The notes beneath the pieces were generated by a model. The model was not told the origin of the DNA, did no database searches, and saw only the letters and a program-made list of their open reading frames with translations. Below are positions 24,563 through 32,014 of a stretch of DNA of 38,366 nt, piece by piece. The translations under genes and the position numbers were made by a program. This DNA comes from Helicobacter sp. MIT 11-5569. Lineage in GTDB: Bacteria; Campylobacterota; Campylobacteria; Campylobacterales; Helicobacteraceae. The DNA lies in contig NZ_JRPB02000012.1 of the NCBI RefSeq assembly GCF_000765695.2, forward strand, positions 1 to 38,366. Reading direction: 5' to 3'. How positions within the stretch are numbered: the stretch's first letter is position 1; each line of letters opens with the position of its first letter.

Positions 24563-25105
24563 TTAAACTCTTTGGTTATTAACCTCAATAATTTTGCCAA
24601 GAGTATCAGACAATATATCTATTTTATCTCTAACACTATCAATGGTATTTTTAAGATTATCTTCATTGATTTTAACTAAATTATTACTTCTAAGAACCTT
24701 TAATAATTGATAAATATTTTTACCTATGGAATTAATTTCTGTCCTAGTTTTCATAAATGCAATTAGCTCTGCATTTGCAAAAAATTTGTTTTTATTTAAA
24801 GAATTTATCAGTCTAAATTTTGCTTCTTTGGATACACTTCTAAAACCATTATATGAGGCAGTTTCTTTTAATAGATTAAATTCATCATCACTTAATCTTA
24901 TTCTTATTTCTCTAAAATTTTCATTCTTATTTTGGTGTATATTATCAAGTAATTTAAAATTATTATTTACATAAATATCCTTATTTTCTTGATAATCTCT
25001 AATGATATAATTGATAATCTTGTTGATTGATGACTTGGTTTCCAACTTAATTTTATTTAAAAAATCAAGATTATCTGTTTCAATTGTTAGCAAGTATTTT
25101 TTCAT
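24563..25105 (-). CDS. MobC-like relaxosome accessory protein, 180 aa
   Basis: Residues 65-95 resemble a ribbon-helix-helix DNA-binding unit (REIRIRLSDDEFNLLKETAS). The following EINSIGKNIYQLLKVLRSN matches the MobC pattern that contacts the relaxase. The N-terminal 45 residues (KKYLLTIETDNLDFLNKIKL) form a second small basic region. MobC/NikA-type proteins bind oriT and bring the relaxase to nic. The gene is the first of the leftward mobilisation operon, next to oriT, and abuts the relaxase start. Confidence 0.8.
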   Translation of the reverse strand: MKKYLLTIETDNLDFLNKIKLETKSSINKIINYIIRDYQENKDIYVNNNFKLLDNIHQNKNENFREIRIRLSDDEFNLLKETASYNGFRSVSKEAKFRLINSLNKNKFFANAELIAFMKTRTEINSIGKNIYQLLKVLRSNNLVKINEDNLKNTIDSVRDKIDILSDTLGKIIEVNNQRV

Positions 25106-25167
25106 AAAAATATCCTTATTTTAATAATCAAAATGAGCCTCGCAGAGTTTATTCGGCAAAATAAGAT

Positions 25168-25209
25168 GAAAAGTTTTATATAACTTTTCGGCGTTTTTGC
25201 CTATCCTGC
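25168..25209 (+). other. Candidate oriT: inverted repeat plus IncP-type nic sequence
   Basis: An 8-bp inverted repeat GAAAAGTT/AACTTTTC (25168-25175 and 25182-25189) lies 12 nt upstream of TATCCTGC (25202-25209). YATCCTG-Y is the nic consensus of IncP-type MOBP relaxases, with cleavage after the G (25208/25209). The position, between the divergent MobC-like gene and the 25317 gene, is where oriT is expected. The nic assignment is by analogy. Confidence 0.78.
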
Positions 25210-25243
25210 ATTTCATAGATTATTTGAATTTTGAGAATTTTAC

Positions 25244-25266
25244 AATATCAAGCTTTATAAGATATT
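25244..25266 (+). repeat. Inverted repeat AATATC/GATATT downstream of nic
   Basis: AATATC (25244-25249) and GATATT (25261-25266) flank an 11-nt spacer between nic and the promoter of the 25317 gene. This may be the binding site of the MobC-like protein or of another regulator. The short arms and AT-rich context make chance a real possibility. Confidence 0.35.
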
Positions 25267-25293
25267 AAGTTTATTTTGTAATAATGCAATTTA

Positions 25294-25299
25294 TATAAT
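25294..25299 (+). promoter_or_regulatory. -10 box (TATAAT) for the 25317 gene
   Basis: A perfect TATAAT lies 17 nt upstream of ATG 25317, giving a very short leader with AAAGGGA as ribosome-binding site. No convincing -35 is seen. It would fire rightwards from the oriT region into the accessory genes, the first DNA to enter a recipient if transfer runs in that direction. Confidence 0.45.
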
Positions 25300-25316
25300 T
25301 TTTAAAGGGATTAATT

Positions 25317-25655
25317 ATGCTTCAAGAAAGTAAAATGATAGAAGAGTTAAAGCGTGAGTATGATGAGAAATTAAAGAAATTACGCCAAAAAGAAAAGGAA
25401 AAGAAAGAGCGTATATATAAAAAACTTTCTGTAGCATTACTCAAAGATTTTGAAGAATGTGATAATTTTATAAACGAGTTTAATCTGCTTATAGAAAAAT
25501 TGGACTGCAAAAATACTAAAGACGCTATGGCTACAATAAATAGTTTATGCTCTTTTAATAAAAATACAGATAGAATAGATGACGCAAAAAACAACAAAAC
25601 AAGAAATACTCTGGAGAATAAAAATGGAACAGAATTACAAAATCAAAGTGACTGA
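25317..25655 (+). CDS. Lys-rich coiled-coil protein next to oriT, 112 aa
   Basis: The first 45 residues are an extremely charged helix (MIEELKREYDEKLKKLRQKEKEKK), followed by a more ordinary helical segment (LLKDFEECDNFINEFNLLIEKL) and a polar C-terminus. It is the first rightward gene after oriT and overlaps the next gene by 32 nt. Small charged proteins beside oriT often help the relaxosome, but no family motif is seen here. Confidence 0.65.
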   Translation: MLQESKMIEELKREYDEKLKKLRQKEKEKKERIYKKLSVALLKDFEECDNFINEFNLLIEKLDCKNTKDAMATINSLCSFNKNTDRIDDAKNNKTRNTLENKNGTELQNQSD

Positions 25656-26244
25656 TGTAAGCAAATTGAATGAGCATTATAAAGAAGCAATACAAGAAGG
25701 AACTTATGAGGGAGAAGATGTTAATAAATTCTTTAATACCATAAAGACATTTGACATCGCCGAAAGTTTATTAAAAAAAGATTTTTCAAATCAATTTATT
25801 AATTTTGAAATCATTACAGATAAAGAAAAAATTCCGTTGAATATAAGACTTGGAGATAAAAATTTTCAAAAAGGAATTGATCATCTCATTAATATTGGAA
25901 GCTCTCAAATAAATAAAGAGAGTATAAATCCTAACACAAAAGAAAATCTTAACAATCAAGTTGGTAGCTACAAACCAACAACTTATGATCAAATGTTAGA
26001 TGGCACTTTTAAAGCTTTAAAAGATTTATCTGAAATAGTCAATAAAGATATTGCTGCAATGGTATTAACATTTTCTAAGTCTTTTTCAGAAGCTAGAAAA
26101 GACTATAATAAAGAAAATCAACTTTCAACAAAAGAACCATCATTTTTTAAGCAAAAAATGAGTGAATTTTTCAAAAAAAAACTAAATAAAAAGCAATTTG
26201 ATAAAGAAATAACAGCAGATAAAACTCGCTCTTTAAATAGATAA
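25624..26244 (+). CDS. Hypothetical protein with shared C-terminal tail, 206 aa
   Basis: The start is ATG 25624, with GGAG 7 nt upstream; an ATG at 25579 is open but less likely. The protein is hydrophilic: a mixed N-terminal domain (YKIKVTDVSKLNEHYKEAIQ, then FINFEIITDKEKIPLNI), a linker and a helix (MLDGTFKALKDLSEIVNKDI). The end carries one of the clearest copies of the shared tail (SFFKQKMSEFFKKKLNKKQF, closing RSLNR). As the second gene downstream of oriT and a tail bearer, it is a candidate protein delivered with the DNA. Function unknown. Confidence 0.7.
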   Translation: MEQNYKIKVTDVSKLNEHYKEAIQEGTYEGEDVNKFFNTIKTFDIAESLLKKDFSNQFINFEIITDKEKIPLNIRLGDKNFQKGIDHLINIGSSQINKESINPNTKENLNNQVGSYKPTTYDQMLDGTFKALKDLSEIVNKDIAAMVLTFSKSFSEARKDYNKENQLSTKEPSFFKQKMSEFFKKKLNKKQFDKEITADKTRSLNR

Positions 26245-26255
26245 AAGGATAAATT

Positions 26256-27479
26256 ATGCCGCAAAAAAGAATTTATCTTTATGTTCCATTTAAAGACAAA
26301 GAAAAAGCAAGATTGCTAGGAGCAATGTGGGACGATAAAGAAAAAAAATGGTTTGCTCCAAAAACTTTAGATAAAAATATTTTTTCGCAATGGTTGTATC
26401 CGCAACAAAAAAAAGAATTTTCATTTGATGAGCAAGAAATACTTTCTGCTTTTAAAAATGCTTTGGAGAAACAAGGATTAATTATTGATGGCTCACCCAT
26501 TATGGATGGAAAGATTCATAGAGTAAAAACCACTACTGATAGAGGCAGAGAAACAAGCGGGGCTTATAGCGGTTTCTTGGATGAATATCCCGCAGGTTTT
26601 ATCCAAAATTTCAAAACAGGCATTAAAGAAAATTGGAAAATGCCTTCAGAATTAAAGCAAACTATTACTAACTATCAAGCTCCTCATCAAAAAAAAGTTG
26701 TAGCTTCCACAAAAAATAATAAACAAGAAATTTTGGAGCTACAAGAAAAAACCGCTCTTAAAATTGAAGAAGAATATCAAAATGCAAATTGGGCAAAATC
26801 CAATCACCCTTATTTGCTTAAAAAAGGTTTTAATGAAAATTTTTATCTAAAGCAAGATTCCAAAGGATCTTTACTGATTCCTTTAAAAGATGAGAACAAC
26901 AAAATATGGTCTGTCCAAAGAATCTTTCCCAATGGAGATAAAATTATCGGAATCATAAGAACCAAAGAAGAAAAAGAACAGGGCATAGAATATTCTGCGC
27001 GAAAGTCTGGTTGTTTTCATATCATAGGAGCTAAAAGTTTAGAGTATTGCAAAGAATTTATTATAGCAGAAGGCTTTGCTACTACAGCCACAATTTATAA
27101 AGCACTCAACAAACCTGTAATTATGGGTGTAGATGCTGGAAACCTACCAAAAATTGTTGAAGTTCTGAAAGCCAAATTTCAAAACACTCCTATCACTTTA
27201 ATAGCAGATAATGACAAAAAAAGAGAATTGCAAGGGCTTTCTAATGTTGGAGTAGAAACTGCAAAGGAAATCCAAAAAAAATTCCCTGATATTAAAATCA
27301 TCATCCCGCAAATCACCAATAAAGAGGCAGAACAAGGAATGAGTGATTTTAATGATATTTATTTAAATAAAGGTCTTGATGAAGTGAAAAAACAGCTAAG
27401 CATACCTGATTTTCACAAAAAACTTGACACCTTTAAATCCGCTCACATTGCGCACAAAGAGCAAGACATTACAAGGTAA
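26256..27479 (+). CDS. Toprim-domain protein with DUF5710-like N-terminus (TraC-primase-like), shared tail
   Basis: The protein has 407 residues. Residues 4-35 (IYLYVPFKDKEKARLLGAMW, then KWFAPK) match the small DUF5710 domain found at the front of plasmid primase-like proteins. A Toprim fold follows: FIIAEGFATTATIYKAL (about 270-286), LIADNDKKRE (about 314-323) and the late acidic SDFNDIY (about 361-367). I see no separate primase active site. Primases such as TraC of RP4 are sent to recipients through the T4SS, and this one ends with the shared tail (DFHKKLDTFKS, ending DITR). A role in complementary-strand synthesis after transfer is inference. Confidence 0.82.
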   Translation: MPQKRIYLYVPFKDKEKARLLGAMWDDKEKKWFAPKTLDKNIFSQWLYPQQKKEFSFDEQEILSAFKNALEKQGLIIDGSPIMDGKIHRVKTTTDRGRETSGAYSGFLDEYPAGFIQNFKTGIKENWKMPSELKQTITNYQAPHQKKVVASTKNNKQEILELQEKTALKIEEEYQNANWAKSNHPYLLKKGFNENFYLKQDSKGSLLIPLKDENNKIWSVQRIFPNGDKIIGIIRTKEEKEQGIEYSARKSGCFHIIGAKSLEYCKEFIIAEGFATTATIYKALNKPVIMGVDAGNLPKIVEVLKAKFQNTPITLIADNDKKRELQGLSNVGVETAKEIQKKFPDIKIIIPQITNKEAEQGMSDFNDIYLNKGLDEVKKQLSIPDFHKKLDTFKSAHIAHKEQDITR

Positions 27480-27485
27480 TTTTTG

Positions 27486-27528
27486 TATATATTAATAAAC
27501 AATAATATATAATAGTTACTTTAAATTA
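27486..27528 (+). promoter_or_regulatory. AT-palindrome operator/promoter element D
   Basis: TATATTAATAAACAATAA, then TATAAT (27508-27513), then AGTTACTTTAAATTAAC: the same layout as element C, with the left half-site slightly decayed. It lies directly upstream of the entry-exclusion lipoprotein gene and probably drives it. Confidence 0.58.
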
Positions 27529-27544
27529 ACAAAAAGGTAGAAAA

Positions 27545-27886
27545 ATGAAAAGAGCGGTTAAATTAGGTTTATTAGGTGCAATTGTTGCTGGTGTATTTTC
27601 TGCTTGTTCAAGTGAGCCAAAGTCTGTGGAGTATTATTCTGACCCAAAAAATGCTAAGGAGTTGGAAGCAAAAGTTGCAGAATGTAAGAAAAAGTTTCCA
27701 GAGGGGAGCGAAAAGCTTGAAAAGGAACAACTAAAATATTTAAATGGAAATCCTAGCAATGAATATGCAGATTGTGAAAATGCTTACAGCGCAAATTTTA
27801 TGAATTCTGTAACAGATTTTGGAAATATTACAGATGAAGATATTGCAAAACATTTTAAAAGAAACAACAATCAAAAATCACAATAA
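27545..27886 (+). CDS. EexN-family entry-exclusion lipoprotein, 113 aa
   Basis: A signal peptide ends in a lipobox at FSAC (Cys at residue 21). The mature part shows the EexN pattern: SVEYYSDPKNAKELEAKVAE then CKKKFPEG and YADCENAYSANFM. EexN proteins stop a cell that already has the plasmid from receiving it again. The last residues (ITDEDIAKHFKRN, residues 95-107) are identical to the C-terminus of the VirB5-like protein, and 37 of 39 bases also match, so the two genes have exchanged sequence. The gene is monocistronic between elements D and E. Confidence 0.82.
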   Translation: MKRAVKLGLLGAIVAGVFSACSSEPKSVEYYSDPKNAKELEAKVAECKKKFPEGSEKLEKEQLKYLNGNPSNEYADCENAYSANFMNSVTDFGNITDEDIAKHFKRNNNQKSQ

Positions 27887-27891
27887 ATACT

Positions 27892-27959
27892 GCTATACAT
27901 TAGTAACTATTATATATTAATAGTTACTCTTAGTAATTAATAATAACTAATGTTATACA
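27892..27959 (-). promoter_or_regulatory. AT-palindrome element E, large imperfect palindrome
   Basis: A perfect inner inverted repeat AGTAACTATTA-TATAT-TAATAGTTACT is nested in wider arms TATACATTAGT and ACTAATGTTATA. Read on the minus strand it contains the consensus layout with TATAAT followed by AGTTACTAATG. It lies between the convergent eexN and 27998 genes, so it may be a terminator for both, a regulator-binding site or a partition site, not a classical promoter. Confidence 0.5.
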
Positions 27960-27997
27960 GAAATTCAAAAACATCGCGCGGCTCTAAAAATATAAAA

Positions 27998-28276
27998 TCA
28001 ACTTTCAAAGTCTAAATGCTGATGATTCTTTAAAATCTCTTTATACTTCCTTATCCCTTTTAAACAATCAAACAGACCTACAAGCATTATCACAAAGAGA
28101 ACAATCAATATAAAATAATCTTGAAAAAAACTCCAAACATCTTCATAGGCGAAGAATTTAAAAGCTAAAATTAAACCAATCACAGAACCCGCAATAACTA
28201 TCACCATCAAATCAAAATACAATTGATTCAAAATCTTAAATTTACTAAAGTTTAATATGCTCTTTCTTTCCACCAC
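27998..28276 (-). CDS. Small membrane protein, 92 aa
   Basis: Two hydrophobic helices (about residues 23-43 and 52-70; DLMVIVIAGSVIGLILAF and YFILIVLFVIMLVGLF) are joined by a short loop, and a basic/His-containing C-terminus follows. The start is GTG at 28276 or the next GTG, after GAGGGG. A TATAAT at 28314-28309 serves as promoter. It is encoded between eexN and the replication region. No family recognised; immunity or exclusion partners are often small membrane proteins, but that is speculation. Confidence 0.65.
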   Translation of the reverse strand: MVERKSILNFSKFKILNQLYFDLMVIVIAGSVIGLILAFKFFAYEDVWSFFQDYFILIVLFVIMLVGLFDCLKGIRKYKEILKNHQHLDFES

Positions 28277-28308
28277 AGATTCCCCTCAAATTGTTAATCT
28301 CTACAATA

Positions 28309-28314
28309 ATTATA
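28309..28314 (-). promoter_or_regulatory. -10 box (TATAAT) for the small membrane protein gene
   Basis: On the minus strand GTGTATAAT lies 33 nt upstream of the GTG start at 28276. The box is perfect; no clear -35. Confidence 0.45.
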
Positions 28315-28320
28315 CACTTT

Positions 28321-28547
28321 TTTAAACATTAAATTTATGTTTCTCTTTATTCACTGCACAGAAATTTCCACCTAATAAATTTTAGCTCTTTTATTTCTTA
28401 TAAAACTTTCTTTTTGGTGCTGTTCAAAATCGCAGTTTAGTAATTTGCGATTTTATGTAAAAGGTCAAAAATTTTAATTTTTGATTTACCTATTAGTATT
28501 TGGGTTTTTAATTAAATTTATATTTAATAAATTTAATATATTTAGGA
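28321..28547. other. Gene-free AT-rich stretch with two hairpins left of the iterons
   Basis: No ORF with a ribosome-binding site is visible on either strand. Two strong inverted repeats are present: AAAATCGCA/TGCGATTTT (28426-28434 and 28446-28454, 11-nt loop) and TCAAAAATT-TT-AATTTTTGA (28465-28484). Both are followed or preceded by T-rich sequence and could be terminators. Next comes an AT-only segment running into iteron 1 that could be the unwinding element of the origin. Confidence 0.5.
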
Positions 28548-28836
28548 ACTATTCTATTTAAGTCAATCAGGCTTTGGAAGTGCCTTTTTATCGTGGGTGG
28601 CTTCCGAAAAAATGTCAAAAACTATTCTATTTAAGTCAAAAACTATTCTATTTAAGTCAATTTTTCAGTAAGCTTTGTGGCTCTTGGAGTGATTTTTGCT
28701 GACATACATATAATAAACTATTCTATTTAAGTCAATTTTATTTTTTATAAGCTTTTCAAAAGCTAATATTGACATACATATAATAATTTCACTATAATTT
28801 CCAGCGTTATTTATCTGACTATTCTATTTAAGTCAA
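28548..28836 (+). repeat. Replication iterons: five 19-bp direct repeats
   Basis: Five exact copies of ACTATTCTATTTAAGTCAA start at 28548, 28621, 28642, 28717 and 28818. Copies 2 and 3 are one helical-turn pair apart (21 bp). A second repeat, GACATACATATAATAA, occurs at 28701 and 28771. Iterons directly upstream of a Rep gene mark a theta-type origin whose initiator binds them. Copy 5 lies between the rep promoter and the start codon, so Rep binding should also repress its own gene. Confidence 0.92.
28769..28798 (+). promoter_or_regulatory. rep promoter (TTGACA-N18-TATAAT)
   Basis: TTGACA (28769-28774) and TATAAT (28793-28798) are both perfect consensus hexamers with an 18-bp spacer. The likely start near 28805 gives a 50-nt leader that contains iteron 5. 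One of the best promoters in the window. Confidence 0.78.
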
Positions 28837-28854
28837 TTTTGGAGTGGAGAATAT

Positions 28855-30648
28855 ATGCCTAAACGCAATACCATTGATACAATTACGCTCGGTCTTTTTA
28901 GTGATGATAGTGTATCTATCATTTGTGAGGATACAATTAAATTAGAAATGGGTTCTGTGGCAGTATTAAGCGGTAATAGTGAGGTAGGTAAATCTCTTTT
29001 GGCTTTAAAAGTGTGCGCAAATGCAATCAATGATGGTTTAAAGCCTTTCTTTTGGAGTATAGAAGATAAGAATCAAGCGATTTTAGAACGCATTAAAAAT
29101 ATAGAAAGCTTTTATCCCTTTAAAAGCTTAGAATTTGAGTTTTCAAATGAGCTTCCAAAGATTGATAAAAATTCTATCGGTAGCTTTAAAGAAGAGCTTA
29201 ATGAATTGGCGGATTGTGATTTAATCGTGCTTGATACTTTTAGCGCATTTTTCTCTACGCTAGGTTTTAAAGATCAAAACAATCAAAATGATGTGCAAAA
29301 CTTTTTTAATATCTTAATAGACATAGCCAAAGCAAACAATCAAGCAATTTTGTTACTGCACCATTTAGATAAAAAGGGCGAGAGCTTAATGGGTAGCTCT
29401 GTGATTATTAATGCGCCTAGAATCGTTTATAAACTCTCATTCCAAAAGGGTGAGGATAAAAGCTCTACAACCTATCGCTTACTTGAAGTTTTAAAGGATA
29501 ATAACAATATTAATGCGGGAGAATACCAAAAGACTATCAAGGTATTGCATAACCCTAGCATTGATGAGCCACTCATTAAAGATATAAAAGTAGGCAATAT
29601 TGATTCTCACACTTTGGAGATTATCAATAAAAAAGATATATCCGCTGTAAGCGTTAATGATTTAGCAGAGGGCTATGTAACAATGAATGAGAATAGAGGG
29701 GTCTTTTATCTTAGTTCTCGCAAACTTACAGATTCTAATTTTTATAAAAATTTCAAAGAAAATGACAATAAAATAGAATTTAAAATGGTTGGTGCTAATG
29801 GCTCATCTTATGCAATTAGTCTTAAAAATTCTTTGCTTACACAAACACATAGGAATATCCTAGACGCTTTATTCTTGTATATCAAGAAAAATGTAGATAC
29901 TAATGTCATCAAGAAATACCAAGATAATTTTTGGGATATGGAAGTAAGATTAGAACCCTATAAATTTTTAAAACAATACCTTAACAAAAATCCTAGCAAT
30001 TACTCGTGGCTAAAGCAAAAATTTATTGAAATTTCTCGCTTTGCCTATGATTTAGCTTTTACACAAAATGTTGAAAGTGGTGATAAGCAAACAATCACGC
30101 AAAGAGATAAAGGGATTTTAATGTTTGATTCTGTTGAGCGTATCACAAAAGAAAATGGAGTGATTGTTTCTGTGTTCGTGCTAACAGTTCGCAGAGAATA
30201 CATTAAAAAACTTGAAACAGAATCTACGCTTTCATACGATGATGACTTATCGCAAATTCTTATAGATTTAAATTCTTTAGTGGCGCAAGATTTAATTAGA
30301 TTTTTGACAAGCTTCCCTGATAAAAAGATTCTTAGTTATAGTGAGTTTTGTGAGATTAAAGCTTATAGGCTCTACAAAGAAAGCTCTATTATTTCAAAAC
30401 AAAAGAAAGAGATTATCAAGCTAAAAGATAAGCTCATAGAATTTGGAATCAATATCTATGGCAAAGGTGTAGAATTTGCCGAGTATGATGATAAATTCTT
30501 TTATGATAAATACAAAAATAAAAATGATTTATTTTTCATCTATCAAAGCAATAACAGAGTGAAAAGATTTATCAAGCGCAATGATCCTATGAACCAACTC
30601 AACACCAAAAACAACAAATTTCTTACGCAGAAATCATTGTTTGATTAA
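28855..30648 (+). CDS. Replication protein: RepA-type AAA helicase fused to a Rep_3-like initiator
   Basis: The protein has 597 residues. Residues 30-210 are a RepA/RecA-like ATPase: Walker A GNSEVGKS (40-47), Walker B DLIVLDTF (about 122-129), then ILLLHHLDKKGESLMGSS, as in RSF1010-type RepA hexameric helicases. After a linker, residues from about 325 on (LTQTHRNILDALFLYIKKN, EPYKFLKQYL, KFIEISRFAYDLAF) look like the winged-helix initiator fold of Rep_3/RepC proteins. A single chain would thus bind the iterons and load or be the helicase. The gene lies right after the iterons with GGAG before the ATG. Confidence 0.82.
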   Translation: MPKRNTIDTITLGLFSDDSVSIICEDTIKLEMGSVAVLSGNSEVGKSLLALKVCANAINDGLKPFFWSIEDKNQAILERIKNIESFYPFKSLEFEFSNELPKIDKNSIGSFKEELNELADCDLIVLDTFSAFFSTLGFKDQNNQNDVQNFFNILIDIAKANNQAILLLHHLDKKGESLMGSSVIINAPRIVYKLSFQKGEDKSSTTYRLLEVLKDNNNINAGEYQKTIKVLHNPSIDEPLIKDIKVGNIDSHTLEIINKKDISAVSVNDLAEGYVTMNENRGVFYLSSRKLTDSNFYKNFKENDNKIEFKMVGANGSSYAISLKNSLLTQTHRNILDALFLYIKKNVDTNVIKKYQDNFWDMEVRLEPYKFLKQYLNKNPSNYSWLKQKFIEISRFAYDLAFTQNVESGDKQTITQRDKGILMFDSVERITKENGVIVSVFVLTVRREYIKKLETESTLSYDDDLSQILIDLNSLVAQDLIRFLTSFPDKKILSYSEFCEIKAYRLYKESSIISKQKKEIIKLKDKLIEFGINIYGKGVEFAEYDDKFFYDKYKNKNDLFFIYQSNNRVKRFIKRNDPMNQLNTKNNKFLTQKSLFD

Positions 30649-30663
30649 GAGAGAAAAATAAAC

Positions 30664-30843
30664 ATGCAAGAATTGACAAATAATCAAATTATGGAACAGG
30701 CTTTGGAAAAATCTGCTGAATTATGTGTGCTAATTGCAGCGTTAGACTTAAATAAAAAATCTAATGATTATGATTTTCGTGAGCTACTAAAATCAGCAGT
30801 AACCATATCGGTTGGATTGGATAGCTTAATAAAAGGGAAGTGA
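30664..30843 (+). CDS. Small helical protein after rep, 59 aa
   Basis: An ATG 15 nt after the rep stop, with AAGAGAG upstream, opens a 59-residue ORF: MQELTNNQIMEQALEKSAEL, then CVLIAALDLNKK and ELLKSAVTISVGLDSLIKG. It is short but has balanced composition and helical periodicity. A copy-number or stability function downstream of rep is possible. No family recognised. Confidence 0.5.
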   Translation: MQELTNNQIMEQALEKSAELCVLIAALDLNKKSNDYDFRELLKSAVTISVGLDSLIKGK

Positions 30844-30995
30844 GTTTTAGCAGATTCTTTTGATGTCAAAAGCATATCTAAACCAATATTAAAGGCAAGT
30901 ATCTTAAAATATATGATTTACTTAATTTTGAAGTAAAAATGAACGATTAATTTTAACAGATTTATTTTATATTATTCTTAATAATAAAATTAATC

Positions 30996-31604
30996 TCATT
31001 TTAATTTGCGTTTTTTAATAAACCACAATAAGCCATTATAGCTCTTACCACTATCAGCATAAAGTAGTTTCCAGATGCTGCAGATAGATAAATTTTTTGC
31101 TAATAATTCCTTTATCTTGTCCTTATCTTTATCGTAAATACTATTTAATGTGCCATTAGGACGCCCTAAAATTTTGCCACTAGCCCTCGCTTTTTCTAAT
31201 CCTGCTTTTGTTCTTTTGCTTATTAAGTCTCTTTCATTTTCAGCAAAATAAGCATAAATTGACAATATCAATTTAGAATCGGGATTATTAAAATTGCTAA
31301 GTCTCATTTGCCTTAAAAATAAAAATTTTATATCGTTAGCATTGAGCTCAAGCACTAGATTGATAATTTCTAACATATCTCTACCAAGCCTTGAAAGCTC
31401 TGTTGCAATTAATAAATCACCAGATTTTAGTTTTTGCTTTAAATCTTTAATTTTTCTTTTCTCTTGAGATTTTGTAGAGCTTTCTTTAACTTCTAAAATT
31501 TCATCTAATTTGATATTGTTCTTGTGGCAATATTCCATAATTTCTAATTTTTGTGAATCTAATTCTTGTTTGTCTGTAGATACTCTAATGTAAGCGATAG
31601 TCAT
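30996..31604 (-). CDS. Serine recombinase (resolvase/invertase family)
   Basis: The protein has 202 residues. It starts TIAYIRVSTDKQELDSQ, with the catalytic Ser at residue 9. The family segments LLIATELSRLGRDMLEI (about 64-80) and ENERDLISKRTKAGLEKARA follow, then GRPNGTLNS and a C-terminal helix-turn-helix region. A resolvase of this kind turns plasmid multimers into monomers at a res site. Its start overlaps the VapD stop (ATGA), so both are made from the same transcript. I could not identify a res site. Confidence 0.9.
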   Translation of the reverse strand: MTIAYIRVSTDKQELDSQKLEIMEYCHKNNIKLDEILEVKESSTKSQEKRKIKDLKQKLKSGDLLIATELSRLGRDMLEIINLVLELNANDIKFLFLRQMRLSNFNNPDSKLILSIYAYFAENERDLISKRTKAGLEKARASGKILGRPNGTLNSIYDKDKDKIKELLAKNLSICSIWKLLYADSGKSYNGLLWFIKKRKLK

Positions 31605-32014
31605 CGTTCTAAATCTTTAAATTTTTGATTTTTTGTGGATTGTTCTTTAAATTCTTGAAATTTAGCTTTGAATTTATTACTTTGATTCAATTCAACTTCT
31701 TTTATTTTGGCTTTAGAGTGCATATTTTGTATAGTTTCTTTCAAGCTATATTGCTCACCTATTTCTGTCACATCAAATTCTTTTACACACTCGGAAATCC
31801 AAGCCAATTCCTTAGAAAGTTTTCTAACCATTTTTAAAATTCGTCTATCACTCATAGGTTCTTTTGAAACATAGCCTGAATATTGTCTATGTTCAAAACC
31901 ATTTTCAAGCATAAATCTTTTAATTTGGTTATAAGGCTCTCTAGTATCTAAAAAAGATTTTTTCAATTCATCTGTATATAAATCAAAGTTAATAGCCTTG
32001 CGTGTTAAGCTCAT
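31601..32014 (-). CDS. vapD: VapD-family endoribonuclease with extended, shared C-terminal tail
   Basis: Residues 8-95 match VapD, a Cas2-like RNase known from Helicobacter pylori and others: INFDLYTDELKKSF, NQIKRFMLENGFEHRQYSGY, VSKEPMSDRRILKMV and CVKEFDVTEIGEQYSL. VapD is normally about 95 residues; this protein is 137. The extra 40 residues end in the plasmid's shared tail (KFKAKFQEFKEQ, then FKDLER). I start it at ATG 32014, which overlaps the upstream stop (TAATG); a TTG at 32020 is also open. With the 32014-32322 gene it forms a VapXD-like toxin-antitoxin pair. The tail makes it a candidate T4SS effector. Confidence 0.85.
   Translation of the reverse strand: MSLTRKAINFDLYTDELKKSFLDTREPYNQIKRFMLENGFEHRQYSGYVSKEPMSDRRILKMVRKLSKELAWISECVKEFDVTEIGEQYSLKETIQNMHSKAKIKEVELNQSNKFKAKFQEFKEQSTKNQKFKDLER

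Noticed and set aside
28426-28484. A third type I toxin-antitoxin locus in the gap left of the iterons
   Set aside because: Two strong hairpins are present, but I found no hydrophobic micro-ORF with a ribosome-binding site on either strand.
28548-28836. CRISPR-like spacing of direct repeats
   Set aside because: The repeats are 19 bp, irregularly spaced and directly upstream of a Rep gene, so they are iterons. There are no cas genes; VapD is Cas2-like but is not an adaptation protein.
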